DNA of 64,000 nt from Polyangium sp. 15x6 (GTDB taxonomy: Bacteria; Myxococcota_A; Polyangia; Polyangiales; Polyangiaceae). The notes under the pieces were generated by a model. That model did not search any database and was not told the DNA's origin. It saw nothing but the letters and a program-made list of their open reading frames with translations. The position numbers and the translations under genes are program-made. The stretch covers positions 62,001 through 126,000 of the forward strand of contig NZ_JASBQE010000008.1 of NCBI RefSeq assembly GCF_029960785.1, in the 5' to 3' direction. Shown one piece after another: positions 17,588 to 27,071 of the stretch; within the stretch, counting starts at the first letter, position 1; the number at the start of each line of letters is the position of its first letter.

Positions 17588-20500
17588 ATGAACAGGACCC
17601 TCTTCTCTCGTAGCATTGGCCGTCGCAAGCTTGGTATCGCGTCGGTCCTCACTGGCGCGGCCCTCGTGGCCGCCGCGTCGCTCACGGCGCCGCTCGTCTC
17701 CGCACAGGAGCCTGCTGCGTGCCTGAGCGCGGATCCGAAAGACTGGCCTTCGTCCGCGAAGCCGTACTTCATGGTCGGGTTCGATACGTCCGGCTCGATG
17801 ACGGACCCCGTCCAGTCGGGCGGTAACAATGTCCCGAGCTCCTGCGGATGGGGACCGAGCAAGATCGATCACGGCAAGTGCGCCCTCCGCAACATGTTCA
17901 AATCCTTCGGCGGGCAGGTGAACTTTGGGCTCGCCGCCTTCGCCCGAGGCAAGGCCGCGAGCTGCACGGCCACTTGCGCAGACGTGGGCACGGGTGAGGG
18001 TGACGGCAACGGTACGTGCTTTTGGTCGAGCTACCCGAGCGGCTCCAACCCCGATGGTGGGTGCGGGCAGGAGCCGACGAGCTTACCGAACTCCGAGGAT
18101 CGTCGCGGCGCCGAGATCCTCGTCCCGATGCAGCTCGACAACTTCTACGCGCCGCCGCTCGAGGACACGAACATCCCCGAGCTCCTCAAGTGGGTCGACA
18201 ACGATTGCTCGACGCACCCCACGAGGCCACTCAGCTACGAGCTCTGGGCCGAGGGCGGCACGCCGCTGAACGGCCTGCTCCGCGACATGTACAAGTACCT
18301 CTCGAACGAGTGGACGAGCACCAACGGCACGCCGACGTACGTCTCGCCGATCGCGCAGTCGGGCGAGCGCGCCTGTCGCTCCATCAACATTCTCTTCGTG
18401 ACGGACGGCGACGAGAAGTGTGACGCCGAGGCCGATGCGGTGGACGCGGCCGCGGATCTCTACGCGGGCTTCACGAGGGGCGGGATCCAGTGGAAGGTGA
18501 AGACGCACGTCATCGCGTTCGGGACGGCGGCCACGCTCGCCAAGGCAAGCCAGATCGCAGCCGCGGGCGGCACGACCGCAGCCGTGAGCGCGGCGAACGA
18601 GACGCAGCTCTCGACGGCGCTCGCGAACATCATCGCCACTGCCATCAAGCCCGAGACCTGCGACAACGCCGATAACAACTGCAACGGCTGCACGGACGAG
18701 GGCTTCGCCCATTACTGCAACCAGGGGCAGACGTGCTGCACATGGTCGACGGCCGCCCAGCGCGCGACGTGCATGTCGACGTACCAGAGCACGATCACCG
18801 CGGCAAACCCGACCGGCGACCTGACGAAGCTGCCCTGTACGACGCCCACGCAGGCGACCCAGCCCGCCAACTGGCTCTGCTACAACCCCAAGGAGAGCTG
18901 CGACAACGTCGACAACAACTGCGATCCGGGGCCCGCGTTCGACGGCACCCCGGCGAACACCATCGACGAGGGCGTGACGAAGTGCGGCAACCCCGCGCAC
19001 TGTCCCAAGGTCGAGACCTGCAACAGCGAGGACGACGACTGCGACGGGCAAACCGACGAGGGCGGCGTCTGCGTCGTCCCGTGCGTCGCCTCGCCGGAGA
19101 TCTGCGACGGCTGCGACAACGATTGCAACGGCATCGCGGACGACGGCGCCCCGAGCGCCCCGTGTGGCCAGACCACCCCGGCGAACTGCGCCGGTACGCT
19201 GACGTGCAAGGCGGCGCAGAACGTGGCGCTCCCCGGCGCTTGCGTGGCGAACGGCGGGTTCAACGCCTGCACGAACAACCCGCAGATCGAGACCTGCGAC
19301 GGCCAGGACAACGATTGCGACGGCACGATCGATGACGGCGTGCCGCCCGCGCAGTGCGTGCCCGTCGGCACGCCGTCGAACCTGAACTACGGCCCGAACA
19401 GCCAGTGCAAGAGGGGCACGCAGCCCTGCAATGGCACGTGCCAGGGCTTCATCGGGCCGAGCGCGGAGATCTGCGACGGCATCGACAACGATTGCGACGG
19501 CACGGTCGACGAGAGCCCGTTCGGCGTCGGAACGCCCTGCGGCAACAACCAGGCGCCCTGCACGACGGGCCTCACGGCCTGCGTCAACGGCGCGCTCGTC
19601 TGTCAGGGCGGCGTACAACCCGGCCCCGAGGTCTGCGACGGCGTGGACAATGATTGCGACGGCACGATCGACGAGACGCCGCTCGCGGACGCGCCGGCCG
19701 CCGGCATGAACGGGTGCTGGACGAACCCCGGCAACTGCTGCACGTTCGGCAACCTGACCTGGTGCCCGCCGACCGGCGCGACCTGCAATGGCACGGGCAC
19801 GCTCATGGCGCCGTGCAACACCGGCAAGCTCGTCTGTCAGGGCTCGCAGAAGTGGGTCTGCTCGAATCCGAAGGCCCCGAGCCCGGAGGTCTGCGACGGC
19901 CTCGACAACAACTGCAACGGCACGCTCGACGAGGGCAACCTCCCGCAGGTCGGCACCCCGTGCGGCTCCGATCAGGGCGAATGCGCGCTGGGCACGCTCG
20001 CCTGCACTGCCGGTGTGCTCGATTGCGCGAACGACGTCGGCCCGGTGTCCGAGATCTGCGATGGCAAGGACAACGATTGCGACGGCGTGAACGACAACGG
20101 CATCCCCTCGGGCGGCCCGTGCATTCCGACGTACGACACCGCCCTGTATCCGGGCGATCGCAGCGCCTCGCCGTGCACGCCGGGTGAGTTCCTCTGCAAT
20201 GGCGCGGCCGGCGTGGAGTGCCTCGGCGGCATCACGCCGCAACCCGAGGTCTGCGACGGCATCGACAACGACTGCGACGGCACGGTCGACGAGAGCGGCC
20301 CCGGGCCGGACGGCGTCGACGGCTCGATGAACCCGCAGCCCACGCCTGTCGGCAGCATCGGCCAGGCGTGCGGCGTGGAGACGGGCGAGTGCAAGCAGGG
20401 CTCGTTCGCCTGCGTGAACGGCGGGTTCGTCTGCACGGGCGAGATCACGCCGGTCCTCGAAGTCTGCGATTGCAACGACAACGACTGCGACGGCCAGAGC

Positions 20501-21604
20501 GACAACCCCAACAACGGCATTCCGCTGTGCAGCACCGGCAAGGAGTGCGTGAAGGGGAGCGCGGGCGTCTGCCAGTGCGCGAGCGCGTGCAACCCCGGCA
20601 AGGAGTATCCGTGCCCGCCCGGCCAGCAATGCCAGCAGGTGACGGAGAGCTCGACGGGCGAGAATCTCGGCTTCTACTGCGTGTCCGAGCCCTGCGTCGA
20701 TTGCGAGCTGAAGACGGTCAAGGACGCGAACGGCAACGTGCTCTGCGCGCCCGCTGACACGCCGGCCGACGCGAACTGCAACAAGCCGCCCGTGTGCGTC
20801 TGCAAGGGCCAAGCGGGCTGCAAGGAGCCGTGCGACGGCGTGAGCTGCGGCGCCGGCCAGGTCTGCGCGAACCACGGACCGAACGCCGGCACGTGCGTGG
20901 TGGACAACTGCTACAACGTGCCTTGCAACGGCTGCAACAAGGTCTGCAACCTCGGCTCGTGCATCGACAACCCGTGCCAGCCGGAGAGCTGCCCGGCGGA
21001 TCAGATCTGCAAGCCGAGCGCCGATTTCACCACGTTCACGTGCGTCTCGACCTGCGCGAACGTGGAATGCCCGGCGGGCCAGGTCTGCCAGGGCGGCACG
21101 TGCGTGGCCGCCTGCAGCCCGAATTGCGGACCCGATCAGTACTGCGACCTCGCCCAGACCCCGCCCACCTGCGTCCAGAACCAGTGCGCCGGCGCCTGCG
21201 CGAGCGGCGGCTGCTGCAATCCGGTGACGGGCGCCTGCGGCAATTGCCCCTGCGAGGGCGTCGTTTGCCCCGAGGGGCAGGTTTGTCAGAACGATTGCCC
21301 GCCGGGCGTCGCTTGCAACCGCGGTGAATGCGTCGAGCCCATGGGCGGCCCGGGCTCCACCTCGAGCTCGAGCGGCTCGGGCGGCGCGGGCGGAGACGGC
21401 GGCGCGGCTGGCAATGGCCCCGGCGCTGGCGGCTCGGCCGGCGCGGGCGACAATGGCGTGTGGGGCCTCGCGACGGGCGGCGGCGGTTGCGCTTGCTCCG
21501 CGGCCGGCGATACGCGCTCCTCGGCCGGGTGGCTCGCGCTCCTCGGTTTGCCCTTGGCCTTCCTCCGCCGGCGTCGGTCGGCGCGCAACGTGGAGGTTGC
21601 GTGA
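17588..21604 (+). CDS. MYXO-CTERM surface protein with VWA-like domain and 11 MopE-type repeats (paralogue 2)
   Basis: 1338 aa, same architecture as the gene at 13059: signal peptide ('LTGAALVAAASLTAPLVSAQ'), VWA-like domain with 'FDTSGSM' and 'NILFVTDGDEKC', eleven MopE-type C-D-x-x-D-N-(D/N)-C-(D/N) motifs from about residue 357 to 970, a Cys-rich tail and a MYXO-CTERM ending ('GGGGCACS', helix, 'RRRR'). Long segments are nearly identical to paralogue 1, for example the block around 'ADAPAAGMNGCW', so the pair is a recent tandem duplication or is under gene conversion. The stop overlaps the start of the next gene (TGATG), so it is translationally coupled to the MopE/FGE lipoprotein, which is probably its partner at the cell surface. 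Confidence 0.9.
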   Translation: MNRTLFSRSIGRRKLGIASVLTGAALVAAASLTAPLVSAQEPAACLSADPKDWPSSAKPYFMVGFDTSGSMTDPVQSGGNNVPSSCGWGPSKIDHGKCALRNMFKSFGGQVNFGLAAFARGKAASCTATCADVGTGEGDGNGTCFWSSYPSGSNPDGGCGQEPTSLPNSEDRRGAEILVPMQLDNFYAPPLEDTNIPELLKWVDNDCSTHPTRPLSYELWAEGGTPLNGLLRDMYKYLSNEWTSTNGTPTYVSPIAQSGERACRSINILFVTDGDEKCDAEADAVDAAADLYAGFTRGGIQWKVKTHVIAFGTAATLAKASQIAAAGGTTAAVSAANETQLSTALANIIATAIKPETCDNADNNCNGCTDEGFAHYCNQGQTCCTWSTAAQRATCMSTYQSTITAANPTGDLTKLPCTTPTQATQPANWLCYNPKESCDNVDNNCDPGPAFDGTPANTIDEGVTKCGNPAHCPKVETCNSEDDDCDGQTDEGGVCVVPCVASPEICDGCDNDCNGIADDGAPSAPCGQTTPANCAGTLTCKAAQNVALPGACVANGGFNACTNNPQIETCDGQDNDCDGTIDDGVPPAQCVPVGTPSNLNYGPNSQCKRGTQPCNGTCQGFIGPSAEICDGIDNDCDGTVDESPFGVGTPCGNNQAPCTTGLTACVNGALVCQGGVQPGPEVCDGVDNDCDGTIDETPLADAPAAGMNGCWTNPGNCCTFGNLTWCPPTGATCNGTGTLMAPCNTGKLVCQGSQKWVCSNPKAPSPEVCDGLDNNCNGTLDEGNLPQVGTPCGSDQGECALGTLACTAGVLDCANDVGPVSEICDGKDNDCDGVNDNGIPSGGPCIPTYDTALYPGDRSASPCTPGEFLCNGAAGVECLGGITPQPEVCDGIDNDCDGTVDESGPGPDGVDGSMNPQPTPVGSIGQACGVETGECKQGSFACVNGGFVCTGEITPVLEVCDCNDNDCDGQSDNPNNGIPLCSTGKECVKGSAGVCQCASACNPGKEYPCPPGQQCQQVTESSTGENLGFYCVSEPCVDCELKTVKDANGNVLCAPADTPADANCNKPPVCVCKGQAGCKEPCDGVSCGAGQVCANHGPNAGTCVVDNCYNVPCNGCNKVCNLGSCIDNPCQPESCPADQICKPSADFTTFTCVSTCANVECPAGQVCQGGTCVAACSPNCGPDQYCDLAQTPPTCVQNQCAGACASGGCCNPVTGACGNCPCEGVVCPEGQVCQNDCPPGVACNRGECVEPMGGPGSTSSSSGSGGAGGDGGAAGNGPGAGGSAGAGDNGVWGLATGGGGCACSAAGDTRSSAGWLALLGLPLAFLRRRRSARNVEVA

Positions 21605-24381
21605 TGAGCTTCTCTTCCAAACTCGGATGGCTCGCGGCCGCGGCGGGGCTCGCCCTCGCCGCGGGCTCCGCGGGATGCACCACCGAAGCATTCTGCTTCG
21701 ACGATTGCGATAGCGGCTCGGGCACCGGCACCTCCAGCTCCTCCGGCACCGGCGGTACGGGCGGTGAAGGTGGATGCCTCTTCGGCTGCGGCGGCACGGG
21801 CGGCACGGCGGGCGCGGGCGGCAGCGGCGGCTGCGTGCCGTCCGACAGCGGTGTCGAGGAGTGCAACGGCAAGGACGACGACTGCAATGACAAGGTCGAC
21901 GACCTTTCCGACTGGAGCACGCCCGAGGCCTGCGGCACCTGCGCCAACAATTGCTATCAGGTCCTGCTCAACACGGACCCCGACACCATCGCCTGCACCC
22001 CGAGCGCGGATCCGGGCAAGACCGACGGCACCTGCACCGGCCAGTGCGCGACCGATTACTACGACCTCGATCCGAGCGCGCCGGGCTGCGAGTATTACTG
22101 CGTCTCCGGCGGCGCCGACGACTCGCTCTGCAACAACAAGGACGACGACTGCGACGGCATCAAGGACGAGGACGTCGACCTCTGCACCAGCACGACCGAT
22201 TGCGGCAAATGCGGGCGCACCTGCGTCGTCCTCCACGGCACGCCGGCCTGCACCAGCAATGCCGAGCCCGGACAGGCCTGCAACGACGGCAACACGCAAT
22301 GCGTGATCCAGTCGTGTGAGCCTGGGTTCTATGATCTCGACGGCTCGTACGCAACGGGCTGCGAGTACCAGTGCAACATCACGAACGGCGGCGTCGAGAT
22401 CTGCGGCGACAGCCTCGACAACGATTGCGACGGCAAGATCGACGACGCCGACGATCTCTCGGGTGACACGCAGCTCGGCCAGGATTGCTACGGCGATCCC
22501 AACGGCGAGTGCGCGACGCCCGCGCACCTCGGCAAGACCATCTGCCAGGGCAACAAGATCGTCTGCGCCGGGCCCAACGTCCTCGTCGAGAACCAGAACC
22601 CCGAGCTCTGCAACAGCCTCGACGACGATTGCGACGGCATCGTCGACGACAGCCCCACCGACGCCGGCAAGTCTTGCGGCATCAGCAACATCTTCCCCTG
22701 CGCTTTCGGCACCCAGCAATGCCAGAACGGCGCGCTCGTCTGCGTCGGCAACATCGATCCCAAGCCGGAGATGTGCGACGGCGAGGACAACGATTGCGAC
22801 GGCACGATCGACAAGACCAATGGCAGCCCGCCCGCGGACGCCGTCGGCGCTTGTGACGTCCCGCCGAACCCGCCCGCGGGCGCGACCACGCCTTGCAAGG
22901 CCGGCACGAAGGCCTGCGTCGGCGGCGCCATCGTGTGCCAGAACTCCGTCAAGCCGGCCCCGGGCACGCAGGACGGCTGCAACATCGACGCGAACTGCGA
23001 CGGTGCCCTGACGAACCAGCCCGACAAGCAGACCGACGTCAACAACTGCGGCATGTGTGGCAAGAGCTGCTACACGGGCGCGGTCCACTCCACGTGGTCC
23101 TGCGCCGCCGGCGCTTGCCAGTTCCAGGGCTGCGAGCCGGGGTATTACGATCTCAACAACGATCAGAAGTGCGAGTACGACTGCGACTTCATCTCGGCGC
23201 AGGAGACTTGCAACGGCCTCGACGACGATTGCGACGGCCAGATCGACGAGAACGTCATCGCCCCCTCGCCCACCCAGGTCTGCGGCGTCAGCCCCTCCGC
23301 GACCAAGCCCGAGTGCACCACCAACGTCAACGTCGCCTGCGTGATGGGCGCCTGGAAGTGCACCTTCCCCGCCGGCGTCTGCACCGGGGCCGCCCCGAAC
23401 TACTGCACCGGCACGAACGAGCTCTGCGACGACTACGACAACGATTGCGACGGCGTCCAGAACGAGAACGTCGCCAACTGGAACAAGCCCTGTAACTCCG
23501 ACGACGGCCTGCCCCCGCCCGGACACGGCGCCTGCCGCCAGCCGGGCACCTACATCTGCGACGGCACCATGGCCGTCAAATGCAGCGCCACGCCGGCGAA
23601 CTGCGCCAGTTTGCCCGGTGGCTGCACCGAGGTGTGCGACGGCCAGGACAACGATTGCGACGGCATTGCCGACGAGCCTTTCAGCAACAAGGGCAGCAAT
23701 GCCACGTACTACGTCAAGCCGACGGTCACGAAGCTCGGCTCGCAGAACAAGTGGATCATGACCTTCGAGGCCAGCCGCCCGAACGCCACCGCCGTCGTCC
23801 CCGGCACCGGCAATGGCTTCTGGACCAGCGCTCCCACGGGATCCACGCTCGACAAGACCCCGGCTTGCTCGGTCCAGGGGAAGATCCCCTGGTTCAACGT
23901 CAGCCCGCGTGAGGTCGAGCAGGTCTGCATCGCGGCCGGCGGCACCGTCTGCAGCACGGCCGATTGGCAGGCCGCCGCGCGTAACCCCGCGCCGGATGCT
24001 TGCCTCTGGGGCTACGCGCCGCTCTCCGCGTGCAAGACCGCGTTCGTGCAGAACGTCAAGTACTGCAACCTCGGCTTCTCGTACGACTTCTCCCCGGATG
24101 TCGGCATTCAGAACGGCCTGCTCGTCACCGGCGACACGGTCAACCTGAAGAACTGCTGGGTCGATTGGACCGGACAAACCAATCCCCAGATCTACGACAT
24201 GACCGGTAACCTCCGCGAGATCACGAAGAGCGCGACCAACCAGTACCCGCTGCTCGGCGGCGCCTTCAACACGCAGGCTGAATCCGGCGCCCAGTCGGAC
24301 TTCACCTTCTACACCGTCGATCAGAACTTCCAGTTCTTCGACACCGGCTTCCGCTGCTGCTTCACCTCGAACCCGGGCTGA
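21604..24381 (+). CDS. MopE-repeat lipoprotein with C-terminal FGE-like (SUMF1/C-type-lectin fold) domain
   Basis: 925 aa. A type II signal peptide ('LAAAAGLALAAGSAGC') with the lipobox Cys near residue 25 is followed by a Ser/Gly/Thr-rich linker. About eight or nine Asp/Cys MopE-type motifs ('CNGKDDDCND', 'CDGEDNDCDG', 'CDGQDNDCDG' and others) are interspersed with Cys-rich spacers to about residue 700. The last 225 residues resemble formylglycine-generating-enzyme folds: 'VSPREVEQVC...GTVCSTADWQAAAR', 'YDMTGNLREIT', 'LLGGAFN' and 'TGFRCCF'. That fold is used in many bacteria for ligand binding rather than catalysis, so a binding role is as likely as an enzyme. Coupled to the upstream MYXO-CTERM gene and followed by a strong terminator. 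Confidence 0.85.
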   Translation: MSFSSKLGWLAAAAGLALAAGSAGCTTEAFCFDDCDSGSGTGTSSSSGTGGTGGEGGCLFGCGGTGGTAGAGGSGGCVPSDSGVEECNGKDDDCNDKVDDLSDWSTPEACGTCANNCYQVLLNTDPDTIACTPSADPGKTDGTCTGQCATDYYDLDPSAPGCEYYCVSGGADDSLCNNKDDDCDGIKDEDVDLCTSTTDCGKCGRTCVVLHGTPACTSNAEPGQACNDGNTQCVIQSCEPGFYDLDGSYATGCEYQCNITNGGVEICGDSLDNDCDGKIDDADDLSGDTQLGQDCYGDPNGECATPAHLGKTICQGNKIVCAGPNVLVENQNPELCNSLDDDCDGIVDDSPTDAGKSCGISNIFPCAFGTQQCQNGALVCVGNIDPKPEMCDGEDNDCDGTIDKTNGSPPADAVGACDVPPNPPAGATTPCKAGTKACVGGAIVCQNSVKPAPGTQDGCNIDANCDGALTNQPDKQTDVNNCGMCGKSCYTGAVHSTWSCAAGACQFQGCEPGYYDLNNDQKCEYDCDFISAQETCNGLDDDCDGQIDENVIAPSPTQVCGVSPSATKPECTTNVNVACVMGAWKCTFPAGVCTGAAPNYCTGTNELCDDYDNDCDGVQNENVANWNKPCNSDDGLPPPGHGACRQPGTYICDGTMAVKCSATPANCASLPGGCTEVCDGQDNDCDGIADEPFSNKGSNATYYVKPTVTKLGSQNKWIMTFEASRPNATAVVPGTGNGFWTSAPTGSTLDKTPACSVQGKIPWFNVSPREVEQVCIAAGGTVCSTADWQAAARNPAPDACLWGYAPLSACKTAFVQNVKYCNLGFSYDFSPDVGIQNGLLVTGDTVNLKNCWVDWTGQTNPQIYDMTGNLREITKSATNQYPLLGGAFNTQAESGAQSDFTFYTVDQNFQFFDTGFRCCFTSNPG

Positions 24382-24394
24382 AAAACCCCCCAAC

Positions 24395-24438
24395 GAAAAA
24401 GCCCACGCTCCCGAAACCCGGGACGCGTGGGCTTTTTC
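24395..24438. terminator. Bidirectional rho-independent terminator
   Basis: Perfect 14-bp stem, gaaaaagcccacgc (24395-24408) with gcgtgggctttttc (24425-24438), 16-nt loop. The arms carry A- and T-runs, so it can act in both directions between the convergent genes ending at 24381 and 24475. Confidence 0.9.
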
Positions 24439-24474
24439 ATTCGGGGCCACGACGACGTGGCCCCCGCGCGGCGA

Positions 24475-25077
24475 TCACCAGGGGCGATCGCGCATCGTCT
24501 GCTTGTACTTTTCCTTGTAAAGATCGTGGCACTTCTTGCAGGAGGCCTTCGCGCCGTCGAGGTCGCCGGCCTTCGCCTTGGCCACACCCTCATTCGAGAT
24601 GGCGACCCAGCTCCCCATGCCGGGCGGCGGCTTGCCCGCGGTGTAGGCCAGGGCATTCGCGATCTTCGTCAGATCACCGCTCGACGTCGCCGAGGCCATG
24701 ACCGTCTTCATCCAGCCCTGCATCGGGCAGGGCTTCTGCCCCTTGGCGCCGCAATCGAACGTCTTCGGGCCGGCCGCGGCGCTGGCCGCGGGCGCCGCGG
24801 AGCCGGCCGCGGGGGCCGCGGAGGCCGCAGCCACGGCGGCGGACCCCTCGGGCTCCACGGGGGCGGAAGCAGCGCTGTTCTCGGGCTTCGGGGCCTCGGC
24901 GCTCGGCGCGGGGGCCGCTGACGCGACCGGGGCCGCGGAGGCCGCAGGCGGCGTGTCCGCCGCGGCTGCGCTGGGCTTCGCCTCGGGCGAGGCGCCTTCG
25001 TTTTTCGCCTCACCACCGCCGCAGCCAACGGCCCCCGCGAGCGCCACGATCGCCGCGAACCGCACTCCCTGTCTCAT
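24475..25077 (-). CDS. Cytochrome c'-like lipoprotein with C-terminal CxxCH
   Basis: 200 aa from the ATG at 25077, which is preceded by AGGAG at 8-nt spacing, so the longer frame is rejected. Lipoprotein signal 'RFAAIVALAGAVGC', then a long Ala/Pro/Ser-rich spacer (about residues 25-105), then a helical domain ending 'CKKCHDLYKEKYKQTMRDRPW'-like; the heme-binding CxxCH sits near the C-terminus as in cytochrome c' proteins. Two other Cys ('FDCGAKGQKPC') could form a disulfide. Likely a membrane-anchored periplasmic monoheme protein binding heme or small gases. It needs the Ccm system, one subunit of which (ccmB) is at 5492-6172. Confidence 0.8.
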   Translation of the reverse strand: MRQGVRFAAIVALAGAVGCGGGEAKNEGASPEAKPSAAAADTPPAASAAPVASAAPAPSAEAPKPENSAASAPVEPEGSAAVAAASAAPAAGSAAPAASAAAGPKTFDCGAKGQKPCPMQGWMKTVMASATSSGDLTKIANALAYTAGKPPPGMGSWVAISNEGVAKAKAGDLDGAKASCKKCHDLYKEKYKQTMRDRPW

Positions 25078-25232
25078 CCTGCTCTCCTTACATGGTGGCG
25101 AAGATCGACCTTTCTCGGCCATCCTCGCATTCCTACTCGTCCGGCCCATGGTCCGGCCGCGCGGGGCAAGTTGCCCCGGCATTCGACTTTGATCCGTATC
25201 CACGGCCTGATGGCAAGACAAAAAAAGTGCCG

Positions 25233-27071
25233 ATGTCTGCTCCCTCGCCGGTCCGTCCCGCTCCCCTCCGCCCTGCGCCCGCTCCTCCTGACGTTCCCAA
25301 GCTGCTTTTCACGCGCGGAGGCCGATATCCGCAGGCGATCGCGTGGTTCGGGGCGCGATCGTTCTGGGGCCATCTCTGGCACCTCGCGGCGAGCGTCATC
25401 GCGACGGAGGACATCGACAGTCGCGCATGGATGCGACCGAGCACAGCCGACACACTGACACGCAAGGCCGCGGCCGTGCTGGGCGGCCGCGAGGGCAAAG
25501 AGACGCTCACCGAGGCGCTCGGTCGCGACGTCTGGATCGATTTCATCGCCGACACGGGCGATTGCGTGTCCGTGAGCCAGGAGGTCGCGCGGCTCGTGTT
25601 CGAGACGTACGAGGTCGAAGCACCGGACAAACCTGGCGAGACGCTTTTGCTCCCGCGCGGGGACATCCTCTTGTTCGGCGGGGACACGGCGTATCCGGTG
25701 GCGACGGAGCTCGAGATCCACAACCGGGTGATCGTGCCGTTCTCGCGGGTGCTGGAGGAGGTTCGAGACGGCAAACCCCGGGTGCTCCTGGGAGTGCCGG
25801 GAAATCACGATTGGTACGCGGGGCTCGACGGCTTCGGGCGCATGTTCCGGGAGCGGCGCGGGACCGTGGATCTCGTGGGGAAATCAGCGCCGAACGAGGT
25901 CGTGCGGTTCGCGCAGATCGGGCACTTCATCCAGTGGGTGGAGGCGTTTCGCATCGGACGTTATGTGAGCAAACGATCGACGCTCCCGCTCGATGGATAC
26001 GTACCGGTGCAGGACGCGAGTTACTTCGCGCTGCGGCTCGCGCCGGGGCTCGATCTGTGGGGCGCGGATCGGCAGCTCCGCGCGGTGGACTTCGAGCAAC
26101 GCGCGTTCTTCGCGTCCCTCCGGACCGAGAACCGCGGGCTCCTCTTGACCCTGGCGGACCCGGCGTACGCGTTCCTGGAGCCGAACCCGGCCGGGCAGCA
26201 CATCGTCGACGCGCTGGATCTGCGACTCGAGGACGACGCCGTGCTCGTGTTGACGGGCGATACGCACCACTACTGCCGCGAGCAGATCGGGAAGACGTGC
26301 CACGTGATCGCCGGCGGAGGCGGGGCGTTCTTGCATCCTGCGCGGATCATGCGGCAGGGCCTGCCCGAGCCGGCCGCGGAGTTCCCGGGGCCGAAGGCGT
26401 CGCTCGCGCTGGCGCTGCAGATCCCGTGGCAGATCGTGCACGGGCGGAGCGGCTTTCTGGTGCACCTCGCGGCCGCGCTGCTCTACATGCCGGCGTTCAC
26501 CGCGGTGCGATGGGGCGGCGCGCCGCCGATGGTGGGATCGCTCGTGACGGCGGCGATCGCGGCCTTCGTGTGCCGGCTGCTCGGCGGCTTCCGGAACCGA
26601 TCGATCGCGGTGTATCTGCTCGCGACGATCGCGGGGCTCATCATCGGGTTCGTGCCGCTGCTCGCGCGGACGGCGTTCGCGACGGCGGGCGGCCTCTTCC
26701 TCCACGCGGCGGATCTCTACGGCGCGAGGCCGTGGCTCGTGTTCGCGGTCTCGGTCTACGTCGCGACGCTGATCTTCGGCACGTACCTGACGGCGATGAC
26801 GGTCCTCGGGATCGAGCAGCACCAGGCGTTCGCGGCCCTGGCGCACCCCGGGTACAAGCACTTCGTGCGAGTGCGCGTGCGCCGCGACGGGAGCGGCGCC
26901 GACGCGTGGGTGCTCGGGAAGGTGGATCCTCTGTCCGCCTCGGATCCGGTCGTCCTGGTGGACCAGTTTTCCTGGACGAACCACGGCCTCTCGGCCGGCG
27001 CGCGCTCGATGATGCCGGCGTCTCAGATCACGCCGCCGTCAGGCGATGCGGCCCAGCAGAAGAGGCGGTGA
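25233..27071 (+). CDS. Metallophosphoesterase with C-terminal membrane helices
   Basis: 612 aa from the ATG at 25233; an alternative in-frame ATG at 25092 lies only 14 nt from the divergent gene's start and would leave no room for promoters. Calcineurin-like motifs are present in order: 'DILLFGGDTAYP' (GD), 'LGVPGNHDWYAGLDG' (GNHD) and 'VLTGDTHHYCRE' (the GHxH-type element as GDTHH). Four or more hydrophobic helices follow from about residue 410 to 550. Substrate unknown; cytosolic catalytic domain tethered to the inner membrane is the likely arrangement. Its last 33 nt overlap the convergent thymidine phosphorylase gene. Confidence 0.8.
   Translation: MSAPSPVRPAPLRPAPAPPDVPKLLFTRGGRYPQAIAWFGARSFWGHLWHLAASVIATEDIDSRAWMRPSTADTLTRKAAAVLGGREGKETLTEALGRDVWIDFIADTGDCVSVSQEVARLVFETYEVEAPDKPGETLLLPRGDILLFGGDTAYPVATELEIHNRVIVPFSRVLEEVRDGKPRVLLGVPGNHDWYAGLDGFGRMFRERRGTVDLVGKSAPNEVVRFAQIGHFIQWVEAFRIGRYVSKRSTLPLDGYVPVQDASYFALRLAPGLDLWGADRQLRAVDFEQRAFFASLRTENRGLLLTLADPAYAFLEPNPAGQHIVDALDLRLEDDAVLVLTGDTHHYCREQIGKTCHVIAGGGGAFLHPARIMRQGLPEPAAEFPGPKASLALALQIPWQIVHGRSGFLVHLAAALLYMPAFTAVRWGGAPPMVGSLVTAAIAAFVCRLLGGFRNRSIAVYLLATIAGLIIGFVPLLARTAFATAGGLFLHAADLYGARPWLVFAVSVYVATLIFGTYLTAMTVLGIEQHQAFAALAHPGYKHFVRVRVRRDGSGADAWVLGKVDPLSASDPVVLVDQFSWTNHGLSAGARSMMPASQITPPSGDAAQQKRR

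Noticed and set aside
25092-25232. N-terminal extension of the metallophosphoesterase
   Set aside because: Starting at 25092 would leave only 14 nt to the divergent lipoprotein start and adds a low-complexity segment without family match; the ATG at 25233 is preferred, though not proven.
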